Shown piece after piece: positions 5,820 to 12,566 of a DNA stretch of 12,566 nucleotides. Under the pieces are notes generated by a model that worked only from the letters and a program-made list of their open reading frames with translations, did not search any database and was not told the origin of the DNA. The stretch comes from Candidatus Cloacimonadota bacterium. Lineage in GTDB: Bacteria > Cloacimonadota > Cloacimonadia > Cloacimonadales > Cloacimonadaceae. The stretch covers positions 1 to 12,566 of the forward strand of contig JAGOGT010000008.1 of NCBI GenBank assembly GCA_017996595.1, read 5' to 3'. Position 1 is the first letter of the stretch. Each line of letters opens with the position of its first letter. The position numbers and the translations under genes are program-made.

Positions 5820-7378
5820 CGAATCGCAAACTAGCCCGTAATATTGGTGTGATGTCCATCGGCGTTAGCTTCAGCCGCGTCTTTGGGCTTATCCGCGATC
5901 AGGTGATGGCCTATTTCTTTGGCACCACCATCTTTAATGACGCTTTCAATGTAGGCTATAACATCCCCAATCTGCTGCGTCGCTTATTCGGTGAAGGAGC
6001 GCTGTCCACCGCCTTTGTGCCCATCTATGCGGAGATTGGCGAAAAGGATTCTGCTGAAGCTCAGCAACGCTTTGCCCTGAATCTGCTTAGTATTCTCAGC
6101 CTGATTTTGCTGTTCTTAACCCTTTGCGGGGTATTCCTGGCACCCTATATCGTGCGCTTGCTCTACCCGGGCCTGGCGTCGGAAACTTCGCTGATGGCGA
6201 TAAAGCTCACCCGCATCATGTTTCCCTATTTGTTCTTTATCGGGCTTTCTTCCACGATGATTGCGGTGCTCAATTCGCACGATTATTTCTTCATGACAGG
6301 GCTGTCCTCAGCGCTCTTGAATATTGCCATGATCCTTTTTCTGATCATCCCTCATGCCGTTTTTGGCTTAAGCGGTGAAAGGCTATTGATATGGTCGGCC
6401 TGGGGCGTGATCGTAGGGGGATTGTTCCAGACCCTTATCAATTTCCCCTTCCTTAAAAAGATCGGCTATCGCTGGAAGCTTTATCTGGATTTTACTACCG
6501 ATGCCATCCGCATGCTTTGGAAGCGCTTTATCCCCTCCATGATCGGCATCGGAGTGCGGGAGATTAATCTCATCGCGGATAGCCTCATGGCTTCGTTCCT
6601 ACCCATCGGGTCCATCACTGCATTGGGCTTTGGCAATCGGCTGATGCAGCTCCCCCTGGGCATTTTTGCCATCTCTGCGGGAACTGCGGTTTTGCCCCTC
6701 TATTCCCGTTGTGTTAGCCGCGGCGAATATGGCGAACTCTCTGAGAACATGCGCTTTACTACGCTATCCATGGCCTATCTGATGCTGCCTATCACCACAT
6801 TGATAATCGCTCTGGGCAATGACTTTGTGTCCATCCTCTTTCAGAGTGGCGCTTTTGACGCCCGCGCAGCGTTGATGACCTCACAGGCCCTTGTCTATTA
6901 CTCTCTGGGGCTTTTTTTCTTTAGCATGAATCAAACCCTCACCCCGCTTTTTTATGCCAATAAGGACACCTCCACGCCGGTGAAGCTTGCCTCCGCGATG
7001 GTGGCCATCAATATCACCCTGAATTTCATCCTCATGCAGTTTATCCAGCATCGCGGGCTGGCCCTGTCCACCTCGATAACCTCGGTGATAAATTTCCTGC
7101 TGTTGATTTCTCTGCTCAAGCGTAAGATGCCTTCGCTGGTGTTTAAAGGCCTCATTATTCCCGGCCTCAAAGTGATCTTTTGCTGCGTTCTGATCTATCT
7201 TTTAGCCTGGGGCTGCGCGCTGCGTTTCCCCGTGCAGGGACGGCTTCCTCTGCTGGGAAGGGACGCCATCATAGTAGCAGCCTGCTTTGTGCTTTTCTAT
7301 GCTCTGGGAAGGCTATTGCATCTGGACTATTTATCGGAGCTTAGTAACAAGCTATGGCAAAGATTTCGCCGGAACTAG
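5816..7378 (+). CDS. murJ: Lipid II flippase MurJ (MviN)
   Basis: The 520-residue polytopic inner-membrane protein of the MOP/MATE-like superfamily has hydrophobic segments throughout, as expected for about 14 helices. The N-terminus carries the MurJ signature SRVFGLIRD (20-28), NDAFNVGYNIPNLLRRLFGEGA and FVPIYAE. It contains R21, R27, D42 and R55/R56, equivalent to the charged residues lining the E. coli cavity. In the helix 8 region, GNRLMQLPLG keeps the essential Arg (R275), but the usual nearby acidic residue is Gln here. MurJ flips undecaprenyl-PP-linked peptidoglycan precursors to the periplasmic face. The ATG lies in an ATGA overlap with the holB stop, without a Shine-Dalgarno sequence. 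The 3' end overlaps uvrC by 25 bases. Confidence 0.93.
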   Translation: MTNRKLARNIGVMSIGVSFSRVFGLIRDQVMAYFFGTTIFNDAFNVGYNIPNLLRRLFGEGALSTAFVPIYAEIGEKDSAEAQQRFALNLLSILSLILLFLTLCGVFLAPYIVRLLYPGLASETSLMAIKLTRIMFPYLFFIGLSSTMIAVLNSHDYFFMTGLSSALLNIAMILFLIIPHAVFGLSGERLLIWSAWGVIVGGLFQTLINFPFLKKIGYRWKLYLDFTTDAIRMLWKRFIPSMIGIGVREINLIADSLMASFLPIGSITALGFGNRLMQLPLGIFAISAGTAVLPLYSRCVSRGEYGELSENMRFTTLSMAYLMLPITTLIIALGNDFVSILFQSGAFDARAALMTSQALVYYSLGLFFFSMNQTLTPLFYANKDTSTPVKLASAMVAINITLNFILMQFIQHRGLALSTSITSVINFLLLISLLKRKMPSLVFKGLIIPGLKVIFCCVLIYLLAWGCALRFPVQGRLPLLGRDAIIVAACFVLFYALGRLLHLDYLSELSNKLWQRFRRN

Positions 7379-9162
7379 AAACCAAGCTGGCTCTGCTCCC
7401 TGAGCTTCCGGGCATCTATCAATGGAAGAACGCCAAGGGTGACATCATCTATGTGGGGAAAGCGCTATCTCTGAAACACAGGGTAAAAAGCTATCTCAGC
7501 GGTAGCAGCAAGGATTCCAAAACCGAGCAACTGGTAAAAAACATTGCCGATCTGGAATACATCATCACCAATAGCGAGCACGAAGCCTTCATCCTCGAAG
7601 CCATCCTCATCCGTAAGCATCGTCCCCACTACAATGTGATGCTGAAAGACGATAAGAGCTATCCCATGGTGAAGATCACCGTAAGCGAACCCTTCCCCCG
7701 CATCTTTGTAACGCGGGACAAGATCAAAGACGGCTCCAAATACTTTGGCCCTTACACCGACGTCCGCTCCCTGCGACGCACTCTGCGCAGCTTCGAATGG
7801 ATCTTCCCCATCCGCAGTTGCAGCCGCCATATCCCGGAACGCAAGTACAAACAACCATGCATCAATTACCAGCTTGGCAAATGCCCCGCCCCTTGCGTAG
7901 GCTACATCAGCCAAAGCGATTATGCCCTCATCGTCAATCGCCTCATCCGCTTTTTCAGCGGTAAATACGCCGAGATTCTGGAAGAACTGCGAACCGAAAT
8001 GCAGCTTACATCTTCCTTACTGAAATTTGAGGAAGCCGCCAAAATCCGTGATCGCATTCTGGCTATCGACCGCATCCAAAAGCGGCAGAGCATTATCTAC
8101 CCCGATGACCGCAATGTAGATATCATCGGATTTTACCAGGAAGATCGCATCGGAATCTGCCTCATCTTGCGGATGATGGATGGAGCGATAGTAAATCAGG
8201 AGAATTATCCCCTCACCAATCTGGAGTATTACGACCGCGAAAGCATTCTGGCTTCATTTCTGCAGCTTCATTATGCAGACATGGAGGAACTCCCCGAAGA
8301 GATCTTGCTGCCCTTCGAGCCCACTGATTTTGAAGCTCTGAACAAATTGCTGTCAAATCGCCTCATAGTGCCCCAGCGTGGCGAAAAAACCAAGCTGCTG
8401 GCCATGGCACGGCGCAATGCCTTCAATCTGGTGGAGGAAAGCAAGCTGGCGCATCTGCGCAAGGCCAATCGCACCATCTTCCCCATCCAGGAATTGAAAG
8501 AGGCTCTGGCTTTGCCATCTCTGCCCCGCAAAATGGTGTGCATGGATATTTCCACCATTCAAGGTACGGATACGGTTTCTTCAGCCGTATATTTTGAAAA
8601 TGGCAAACCCAAAAAGAAATTCTACCGCCATTTTATTATCCGCAGTATCGACACCCAGAACGACTTCGCTGCCATGCAGGAAACCCTTACCCGCTTTTTA
8701 TTGGAAGTGGATAAGGATAAAGAAATGCAGCCTGATCTGATCATCATCGACGGCGGTAAGGGCCAGCTTTCTTCCAGCGTGGAGATTCTGGCCAATAGCA
8801 CTTATCATGATATCAGTATCATCTCCCTGGCCAAGCGTGCTGAGGAGGTTTTCACCCCCCATAGCAGCGATTCCATCATTCTGGCCAGGTCTTCATCCGC
8901 CCTGCGTTTGCTGGTTACGATTCGCGATGAAGCGCATCGTTTTGCCATCAATTTCCATCGCGCCCGCCGTTCCAAACGAACCCTCATCAGCGAATTGGCC
9001 GACATCCCCGGCATCGGCGAACAAACCACCTTTTTGCTTTTAAAGGAAATGGGCAGCGTGGATCAGGTGAAAACCGCATCGGAAGAACAACTGGCATCCA
9101 TAAAAGGCATCGGCCCCAAGACGGCTGAGCTGATCCATAACTATTTTCATAATGAGGAGTAA
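7354..9162 (+). CDS. uvrC: UvrABC system protein C, excinuclease subunit
   Basis: The 602-residue full-length UvrC makes the dual incision in nucleotide excision repair. Domains in order: GIY-YIG nuclease (GIY at 20-22, YVG at 33-35, R43, and the 'EAFILE' helix at 77-82). Next is the four-Cys motif C156-x12-C169-x7-C177-x3-C181, which in E. coli UvrC binds a [4Fe-4S] cluster. Then come a UVR UvrB-binding helix pair (about 205-240) and the RNase H-like nuclease with D398, D466 and H528. Tandem helix-hairpin-helix motifs lie at the C-terminus (IPGIGEQ 551-557, IKGIGPKT 583-590). The motif after D398 reads DISTIQG rather than the common DISHTQG. An in-frame TAA at 7345-7347 makes the ATG at 7354 the first possible start, so the 25-base overlap with murJ is real. 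GGAG (7336-7339) lies 14 bases upstream, too far for a normal site. Confidence 0.95.
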   Translation: MAKISPELETKLALLPELPGIYQWKNAKGDIIYVGKALSLKHRVKSYLSGSSKDSKTEQLVKNIADLEYIITNSEHEAFILEAILIRKHRPHYNVMLKDDKSYPMVKITVSEPFPRIFVTRDKIKDGSKYFGPYTDVRSLRRTLRSFEWIFPIRSCSRHIPERKYKQPCINYQLGKCPAPCVGYISQSDYALIVNRLIRFFSGKYAEILEELRTEMQLTSSLLKFEEAAKIRDRILAIDRIQKRQSIIYPDDRNVDIIGFYQEDRIGICLILRMMDGAIVNQENYPLTNLEYYDRESILASFLQLHYADMEELPEEILLPFEPTDFEALNKLLSNRLIVPQRGEKTKLLAMARRNAFNLVEESKLAHLRKANRTIFPIQELKEALALPSLPRKMVCMDISTIQGTDTVSSAVYFENGKPKKKFYRHFIIRSIDTQNDFAAMQETLTRFLLEVDKDKEMQPDLIIIDGGKGQLSSSVEILANSTYHDISIISLAKRAEEVFTPHSSDSIILARSSSALRLLVTIRDEAHRFAINFHRARRSKRTLISELADIPGIGEQTTFLLLKEMGSVDQVKTASEEQLASIKGIGPKTAELIHNYFHNEE

Positions 9163-9166
9163 GATT

Positions 9167-10294
9167 ATGCAATACCGCACTATGCCGAAATCCAAGGACA
9201 AACTATCTTCCCTCGGTCTGGGCTGCATGAGACTGCCGCAGACTGCAGACGGCAAGATCGATAGAGATAAGGCTCTGGAAATGATGCACTACGCTCTCGA
9301 ACATGGAGTTAACTACTATGACACCGCCTGGGGATATCACGATGGCGCCAGCGAACCCATGCTGGGTGAATTCATCAGCCAGATCAACCGCAAGCAGATC
9401 TTTGTGGCCACCAAGCTCCCCTGCTGGCTTATAAAAACCCGCGAGGATATGGACAGCTATCTGAACCAGCAATTGGAGAGACTTAAGACCAATTACATCG
9501 ATTATTACCTGCTGCACGCCTTGAATAAGAACAGCTGGAAAAACGTGCACAAGCTGGGCGTTATCGAATTTCTGGAAGATGCCAAAGCCCAGGGCAAGAT
9601 TCGCCACATCGGTTTCTCCTTCCACGATAAGTATCCCGTTTTCAAGAAGATCGTAGAGGCTTACGCCTGGGATTTCACTCAGTTTATGCTGAACTACCTC
9701 GATACCCACTATCAGGCGGGTATGAATGGCTATCGCATTGCCACGCAGCATAATATGGGTATCATCTCCATGGAACCCCTGCGCGGGGGCAAGCTGGTGC
9801 ATCCCCTGCCACCCGAAATTGAAGCCTTGTGGAAGAAGAAGGGGGGTGGCCTCAGTCCTCTGGAGCTGGCGCTGCGCTGGGTTTGGAACCTGAAGGGCAG
9901 CACGGTGCTGCTCAGCGGTATGAGCAATATGGAGCAGCTAAAGGAAAATATCGCCCTGGCCGATAGATTCCATGCCGACGAACTGAGCGACAAAGACCTG
10001 AAAACCTATCAACTGGTTCGCCGCGAATATCTGAAGCGCATTCCCATCCCCTGCAGCGAATGCCGCTATTGCATGCCCTGCCCCTTTGGCGTGGCCATTC
10101 CCGCCAATCTGGGCACCTATAACGAAGCGGTGATGTTTAATAATAGCGAACGGGGAAAGCAGGAATACCAATGGTTCATCCCCGAGGCCAACCGTGCCGG
10201 TAAGTGCACTGCTTGCGGAGCCTGCCTGCCCAAGTGCCCGCAGCATATCGATATTCCCAACGAGCTGAAAAAGATCAGCAGCTATTTCTCTTGA
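9167..10294 (+). CDS. Aldo/keto reductase with C-terminal double [4Fe-4S] ferredoxin motif
   Basis: The 375-residue protein joins an aldo/keto reductase TIM barrel (about 1-285) to an iron-sulfur tail, as in the COG1453 family. The catalytic tetrad is complete: D52 and Y57 in YYDTAWGYHDG, K83 in ATKLP and H117 in LLHALN. The tail has C296-x2-C299-x2-C302-x2-C305-P and C347-x2-C350-x2-C353-x3-C357-P, enough for two clusters. Physiological substrate and electron partner are unknown; the clusters suggest coupling of NAD(P)H- or ferredoxin-level electrons to a carbonyl substrate. An ATG also lies in frame at 9152, but the Shine-Dalgarno GAGGAG (9154-9159) follows it, so 9167 is the start. Family members also commonly begin 'MqYRtl'. 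It starts 4 bases after uvrC. Confidence 0.9.
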   Translation: MQYRTMPKSKDKLSSLGLGCMRLPQTADGKIDRDKALEMMHYALEHGVNYYDTAWGYHDGASEPMLGEFISQINRKQIFVATKLPCWLIKTREDMDSYLNQQLERLKTNYIDYYLLHALNKNSWKNVHKLGVIEFLEDAKAQGKIRHIGFSFHDKYPVFKKIVEAYAWDFTQFMLNYLDTHYQAGMNGYRIATQHNMGIISMEPLRGGKLVHPLPPEIEALWKKKGGGLSPLELALRWVWNLKGSTVLLSGMSNMEQLKENIALADRFHADELSDKDLKTYQLVRREYLKRIPIPCSECRYCMPCPFGVAIPANLGTYNEAVMFNNSERGKQEYQWFIPEANRAGKCTACGACLPKCPQHIDIPNELKKISSYFS

Positions 10295-10344
10295 CAGAAC
10301 AAAGAGATGCTCCAAACTTAGAAACATACCCGATTCTGATGTTT
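10289..10344 (+). promoter_or_regulatory. Gap before iorA: TCTTGACA box and weak stem
   Basis: TTGACA (10291-10296) overlaps the stop codon of the aldo/keto reductase and lies 75 bases before iorA. No good -10 box is seen at 17 bases. AAACAT (10322-10327) pairs with ATGTTT (10339-10344), with a short T-run to 10346. This is at best a weak terminator for the preceding gene or part of a leader. The 77-base gap is the only long one after 4095 and probably separates two transcription units. Confidence 0.3.
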
Positions 10345-10371
10345 TTAAACTAAAAAAAGGAGATAAATAAT

Positions 10372-11979
10372 ATGGAGAAACTTATGCTCCTGGGCGACGA
10401 AGCCTTGGCGCAAGGTGCACTGGATGCCGGAATCTCGGGATTCTACGGCTACCCTGGCACACCTTCCACCGAGATCATCGAATACGTCCAAAAATCCAAA
10501 CAGGCAGAGGAAAACAAGGTGCACCGTACCTGGAGTTCCAACGAAAAAACCGCTCTCGAAACCGCCATTGGCATGAGCTATGCCGGCAAACGCACCATGG
10601 TAACCATGAAGCATGTGGGCCTGAACGTGGCCGCCGATCCCTTCATGAATTCAGCTTACACCGGCGCGCATGGCGGCTTGCTGATCACCGTGGCGGACGA
10701 TCCTTCCATGCATTCCTCGCAAAATGAGCAGGATACGCGCTATTATGGCAAATTCGCCATGATCCCAGTTTTAGAGCCTTCCAACCAGCAGGAATGCTAT
10801 GACATGGCTTTCTTTGGCTTTGAGCTTTCGGAAAAGTATCATATTCCCGTGCTGATTCGCCTTACCACGCGGCTATCGCATTCGCGTGCCGGGGTTCAGC
10901 GCCGCAATCTTTTGCCTCAAAAGCCCATGCAAAAGCCCGAAGATCTTTTCCAATTTATGCTGCTTCCGGCCATTGCCCGCAAGAAATATAAGAACCTTAT
11001 CAGCTTGCAAGACAAATTCATGGCCGAAGCGGAAGCCTCCCCCTTTAATAGCCTTAGCCTCGATGCTCCCGATAAAAGCAAGGGCATCATTGCCACCGGG
11101 CTGGCCTATAACTATCTGCGCGAGGTTTACGGAAACACTCCCATCCCCTATCCCGTGCTGAAAGTATGCCATTATCCCCTGCCCCTGGAGAGCGTGCACA
11201 AGCTTTATAATAGTTGCGACAGCCTCGTGATCCTGGAAGAAGGCATGCCTATCATGGAAGAATTCATCAAAGGCGCCGCCTTCAAAGGCACCAAGCCGAT
11301 TCATGGCCGCCTGGATGGAACTCTTTCCCGCGATGGCGAGCTTAATCCCAATAAGGTAGCCGTGGCGCTAGGTCTTCCCACCACTTATGGCATGGATATC
11401 CCCGAAGTGGTGGCAGGGCGTCCGCCCGCGCTGTGTGTGGGTTGTCCCCATGCCGATAGCTTCCTGGCCCTGGCCGAAGTGATGAAGGAATATGGCCGCG
11501 GCCATGTTTTCAGCGATATCGGCTGCTATACTCTGGGCTTCATGCCGCCCTACAATGCTATCAATTCCTGCGTGGATATGGGCGCTTCCATCACCATGGC
11601 CAAGGGTGCCGCGGATAGCGGTCTCTTCCCTGCCGTAGCGGTGATTGGCGATAGCACTTTCACGCATTCGGGGCTCACCGGCCTGCTCGATTGCCTTTTT
11701 GATAAATCCAATGTGGTGATCGTGATTCTGGACAATAGCACCACCGGCATGACGGGCGGGCAAGACTACACCGCCTTTGGCAAGCTGGATGATATCTGCC
11801 TGGGCCTGGGCGTTCCCAAAGAGCACATCCGCAGCTTTGTGCCCTTCAAAAAGAACTGGGACGAAATGTGCCAGATCTACCGCGAAGAAATTGCCTACGA
11901 AGGAGTTTCCGTGATCATTCCCAAGCGCGAATGCGTACAGATCCTGAAGCGCAAGAATAAAATGGAGGTGCCCGCATGA
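10372..11979 (+). CDS. iorA: Indolepyruvate:ferredoxin oxidoreductase alpha subunit, lacking the ferredoxin domain
   Basis: The 535-residue thiamine-diphosphate enzyme oxidatively decarboxylates aryl-2-oxo acids (from Trp, Phe, Tyr) to aryl-acetyl-CoA, reducing ferredoxin. The N-terminal pyruvate-binding domain shows FYGYPGTPSTEI (24-35). The middle carries RPPALCVGCPH (350-360), typical of IorA. The diphosphate-binding motif is GDSTFTHSG (426-434) with a following LDNSTTGMTGGQ (453-464). Usual IorA proteins run beyond 580 residues and end in a 2[4Fe-4S] domain with CxxCxxC motifs. Here the protein ends at 'KRECVQILKRKNKMEVPA' with no such domain. The end is natural, since the TGA overlaps iorB. 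The start has GGAG (10359-10362) at 9-base spacing. Cytoplasmic role in amino-acid fermentation is inferred. Confidence 0.92.
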   Translation: MEKLMLLGDEALAQGALDAGISGFYGYPGTPSTEIIEYVQKSKQAEENKVHRTWSSNEKTALETAIGMSYAGKRTMVTMKHVGLNVAADPFMNSAYTGAHGGLLITVADDPSMHSSQNEQDTRYYGKFAMIPVLEPSNQQECYDMAFFGFELSEKYHIPVLIRLTTRLSHSRAGVQRRNLLPQKPMQKPEDLFQFMLLPAIARKKYKNLISLQDKFMAEAEASPFNSLSLDAPDKSKGIIATGLAYNYLREVYGNTPIPYPVLKVCHYPLPLESVHKLYNSCDSLVILEEGMPIMEEFIKGAAFKGTKPIHGRLDGTLSRDGELNPNKVAVALGLPTTYGMDIPEVVAGRPPALCVGCPHADSFLALAEVMKEYGRGHVFSDIGCYTLGFMPPYNAINSCVDMGASITMAKGAADSGLFPAVAVIGDSTFTHSGLTGLLDCLFDKSNVVIVILDNSTTGMTGGQDYTAFGKLDDICLGLGVPKEHIRSFVPFKKNWDEMCQIYREEIAYEGVSVIIPKRECVQILKRKNKMEVPA

Positions 11980-12551
11980 AAAAGGATATAATTCTCGCCG
12001 GAGTGGGTGGACAGGGTATTTTAACCATTGCCACCATCATCGGCGCTGCTGCCTTGAATCGGGGTTGGAACCTCAAACAAGCTGAAGTGCATGGCATGAG
12101 CCAGCGTGGCGGCGACGTGCAGTCGCATCTCCGGCTGTCCGATGAGCTCATCCACAGCGATCTCATTCCCCTGGGCGGAGCCGACATGATCCTTAGTGTA
12201 GAGCCCATGGAAGCCCTGCGCTATCTTCCCTATTTGCATAAAGATGGATGGATTATTACTAATGCCAATCCTTTCAAGAATATCCCCAATTATCCGCCCG
12301 AAGAAGATGTGTACCAAGAGATTAAGAAGATTCCCCATCACGTGCTCTTCGATGCGGACGTCATCGCCAAAGAAATCAAGGCCAGCCGGAGCATGAATAT
12401 CGTGGTGCTGGGTGCGGCGATTAAGCATCTGGGCTTCAGCCAGGCCGAGATCGAAGCAGCCATCCGCAGTATCTTTGCCGCCAAAGGCGAACTGATTGTG
12501 GAAGCCAATCTCCGGGCCCTGCAAGCCGGAATTGACGCCCAGACTACCTGA
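11976..12551 (+). CDS. iorB: Indolepyruvate:ferredoxin oxidoreductase beta subunit
   Basis: The 191-residue protein is a gamma-type 2-oxoacid:ferredoxin oxidoreductase domain and the partner of IorA. It opens MKKDIILAGVGGQGILT with the GVGGQG loop at 9-14, and carries AEVHGMSQRGGDVQSHLR (36-53), both characteristic of IorB/PorG. Length fits the family. It has a strong Shine-Dalgarno GGAGGTG (11964-11970) inside the end of iorA and overlaps it by ATGA, so the two are made together. Only 15 bases follow the stop. They contain AAGGA directly before an ATG at 12564-12566, too close for a normal start, so the next gene cannot be called. Confidence 0.94.
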   Translation: MKKDIILAGVGGQGILTIATIIGAAALNRGWNLKQAEVHGMSQRGGDVQSHLRLSDELIHSDLIPLGGADMILSVEPMEALRYLPYLHKDGWIITNANPFKNIPNYPPEEDVYQEIKKIPHHVLFDADVIAKEIKASRSMNIVVLGAAIKHLGFSQAEIEAAIRSIFAAKGELIVEANLRALQAGIDAQTT

Positions 12552-12566
12552 CATCTATAAGGAATG

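Noticed and set aside
9152..9166. Upstream ATG as start of the aldo/keto reductase
   Set aside because: GAGGAG overlaps this ATG and serves the ATG at 9167; the family also starts at MQYRT-like sequence.
11900..11990. Frameshift truncating IorA and hiding a ferredoxin domain
   Set aside because: The iorA stop overlaps a well-formed iorB start with a strong Shine-Dalgarno sequence, and iorB is complete, leaving no room for a displaced ferredoxin domain.

Overview
The window looks like a chromosomal segment of an anaerobic, amino-acid-fermenting Gram-negative-type bacterium. The best guess is the Candidatus Cloacimonadota or a related lineage. This rests on a secreted beta-propeller protein with a 'NYPNPFN...GVYFYR' C-terminal sorting domain, a MurJ flippase, and an indolepyruvate:ferredoxin oxidoreductase (IorAB). 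The taxonomic call is inference; no rRNA or marker comparison was possible. There is no sign of phage, integrase, transposase, CRISPR array, tRNA or rRNA.

Layout: (1) Bases 1-1832 are read on the minus strand. In transcription order they hold a PP-loop RNA-thiolation-type enzyme, a glyoxalase II-like metallo-beta-lactamase-fold hydrolase, and the first 40 codons of guaA (GMP synthase), which runs off the left edge. The 84-base gap between the first two genes holds a tandem/inverted 12-base repeat cluster. (2) Bases 1833-2215 are a divergent intergenic region with a perfect 16+16 base inverted repeat nested in other repeats and a TTGACA promoter box. (3) Bases 2216-3931 encode a secreted seven-repeat beta-propeller protein, followed by a clear intrinsic terminator. 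(4) Bases 4095-10294 are one compact plus-strand run: GNAT acetyltransferase, holB, murJ, uvrC, and an aldo/keto reductase with two C-terminal [4Fe-4S] motifs. Gaps range from a 25-base overlap to 4 bases. The three middle genes have no clear Shine-Dalgarno sequence, so they are probably translationally coupled. (5) After a 77-base gap, iorA and iorB overlap by ATGA.

Functionally, most genes are housekeeping: purine synthesis, RNA modification, clamp loader, lipid II flipping and excision repair. They are followed by an iron-sulfur aldo/keto reductase and the Ior pair, which oxidatively decarboxylates aryl-2-oxo acids to aryl-acyl-CoA with reduction of ferredoxin. IorA here lacks the usual C-terminal 2[4Fe-4S] domain. 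Two gene starts differ from the longest ORF because a Shine-Dalgarno sequence lies between two in-frame ATGs: the propeller gene at 2216 and the aldo/keto reductase at 9167. I found no convincing wholly new system. The most interesting signals are the repeat structures at 799-834 and 1938-2059, the ferredoxin-less IorA, and a recurrent TCTTGACA box before transcription units.
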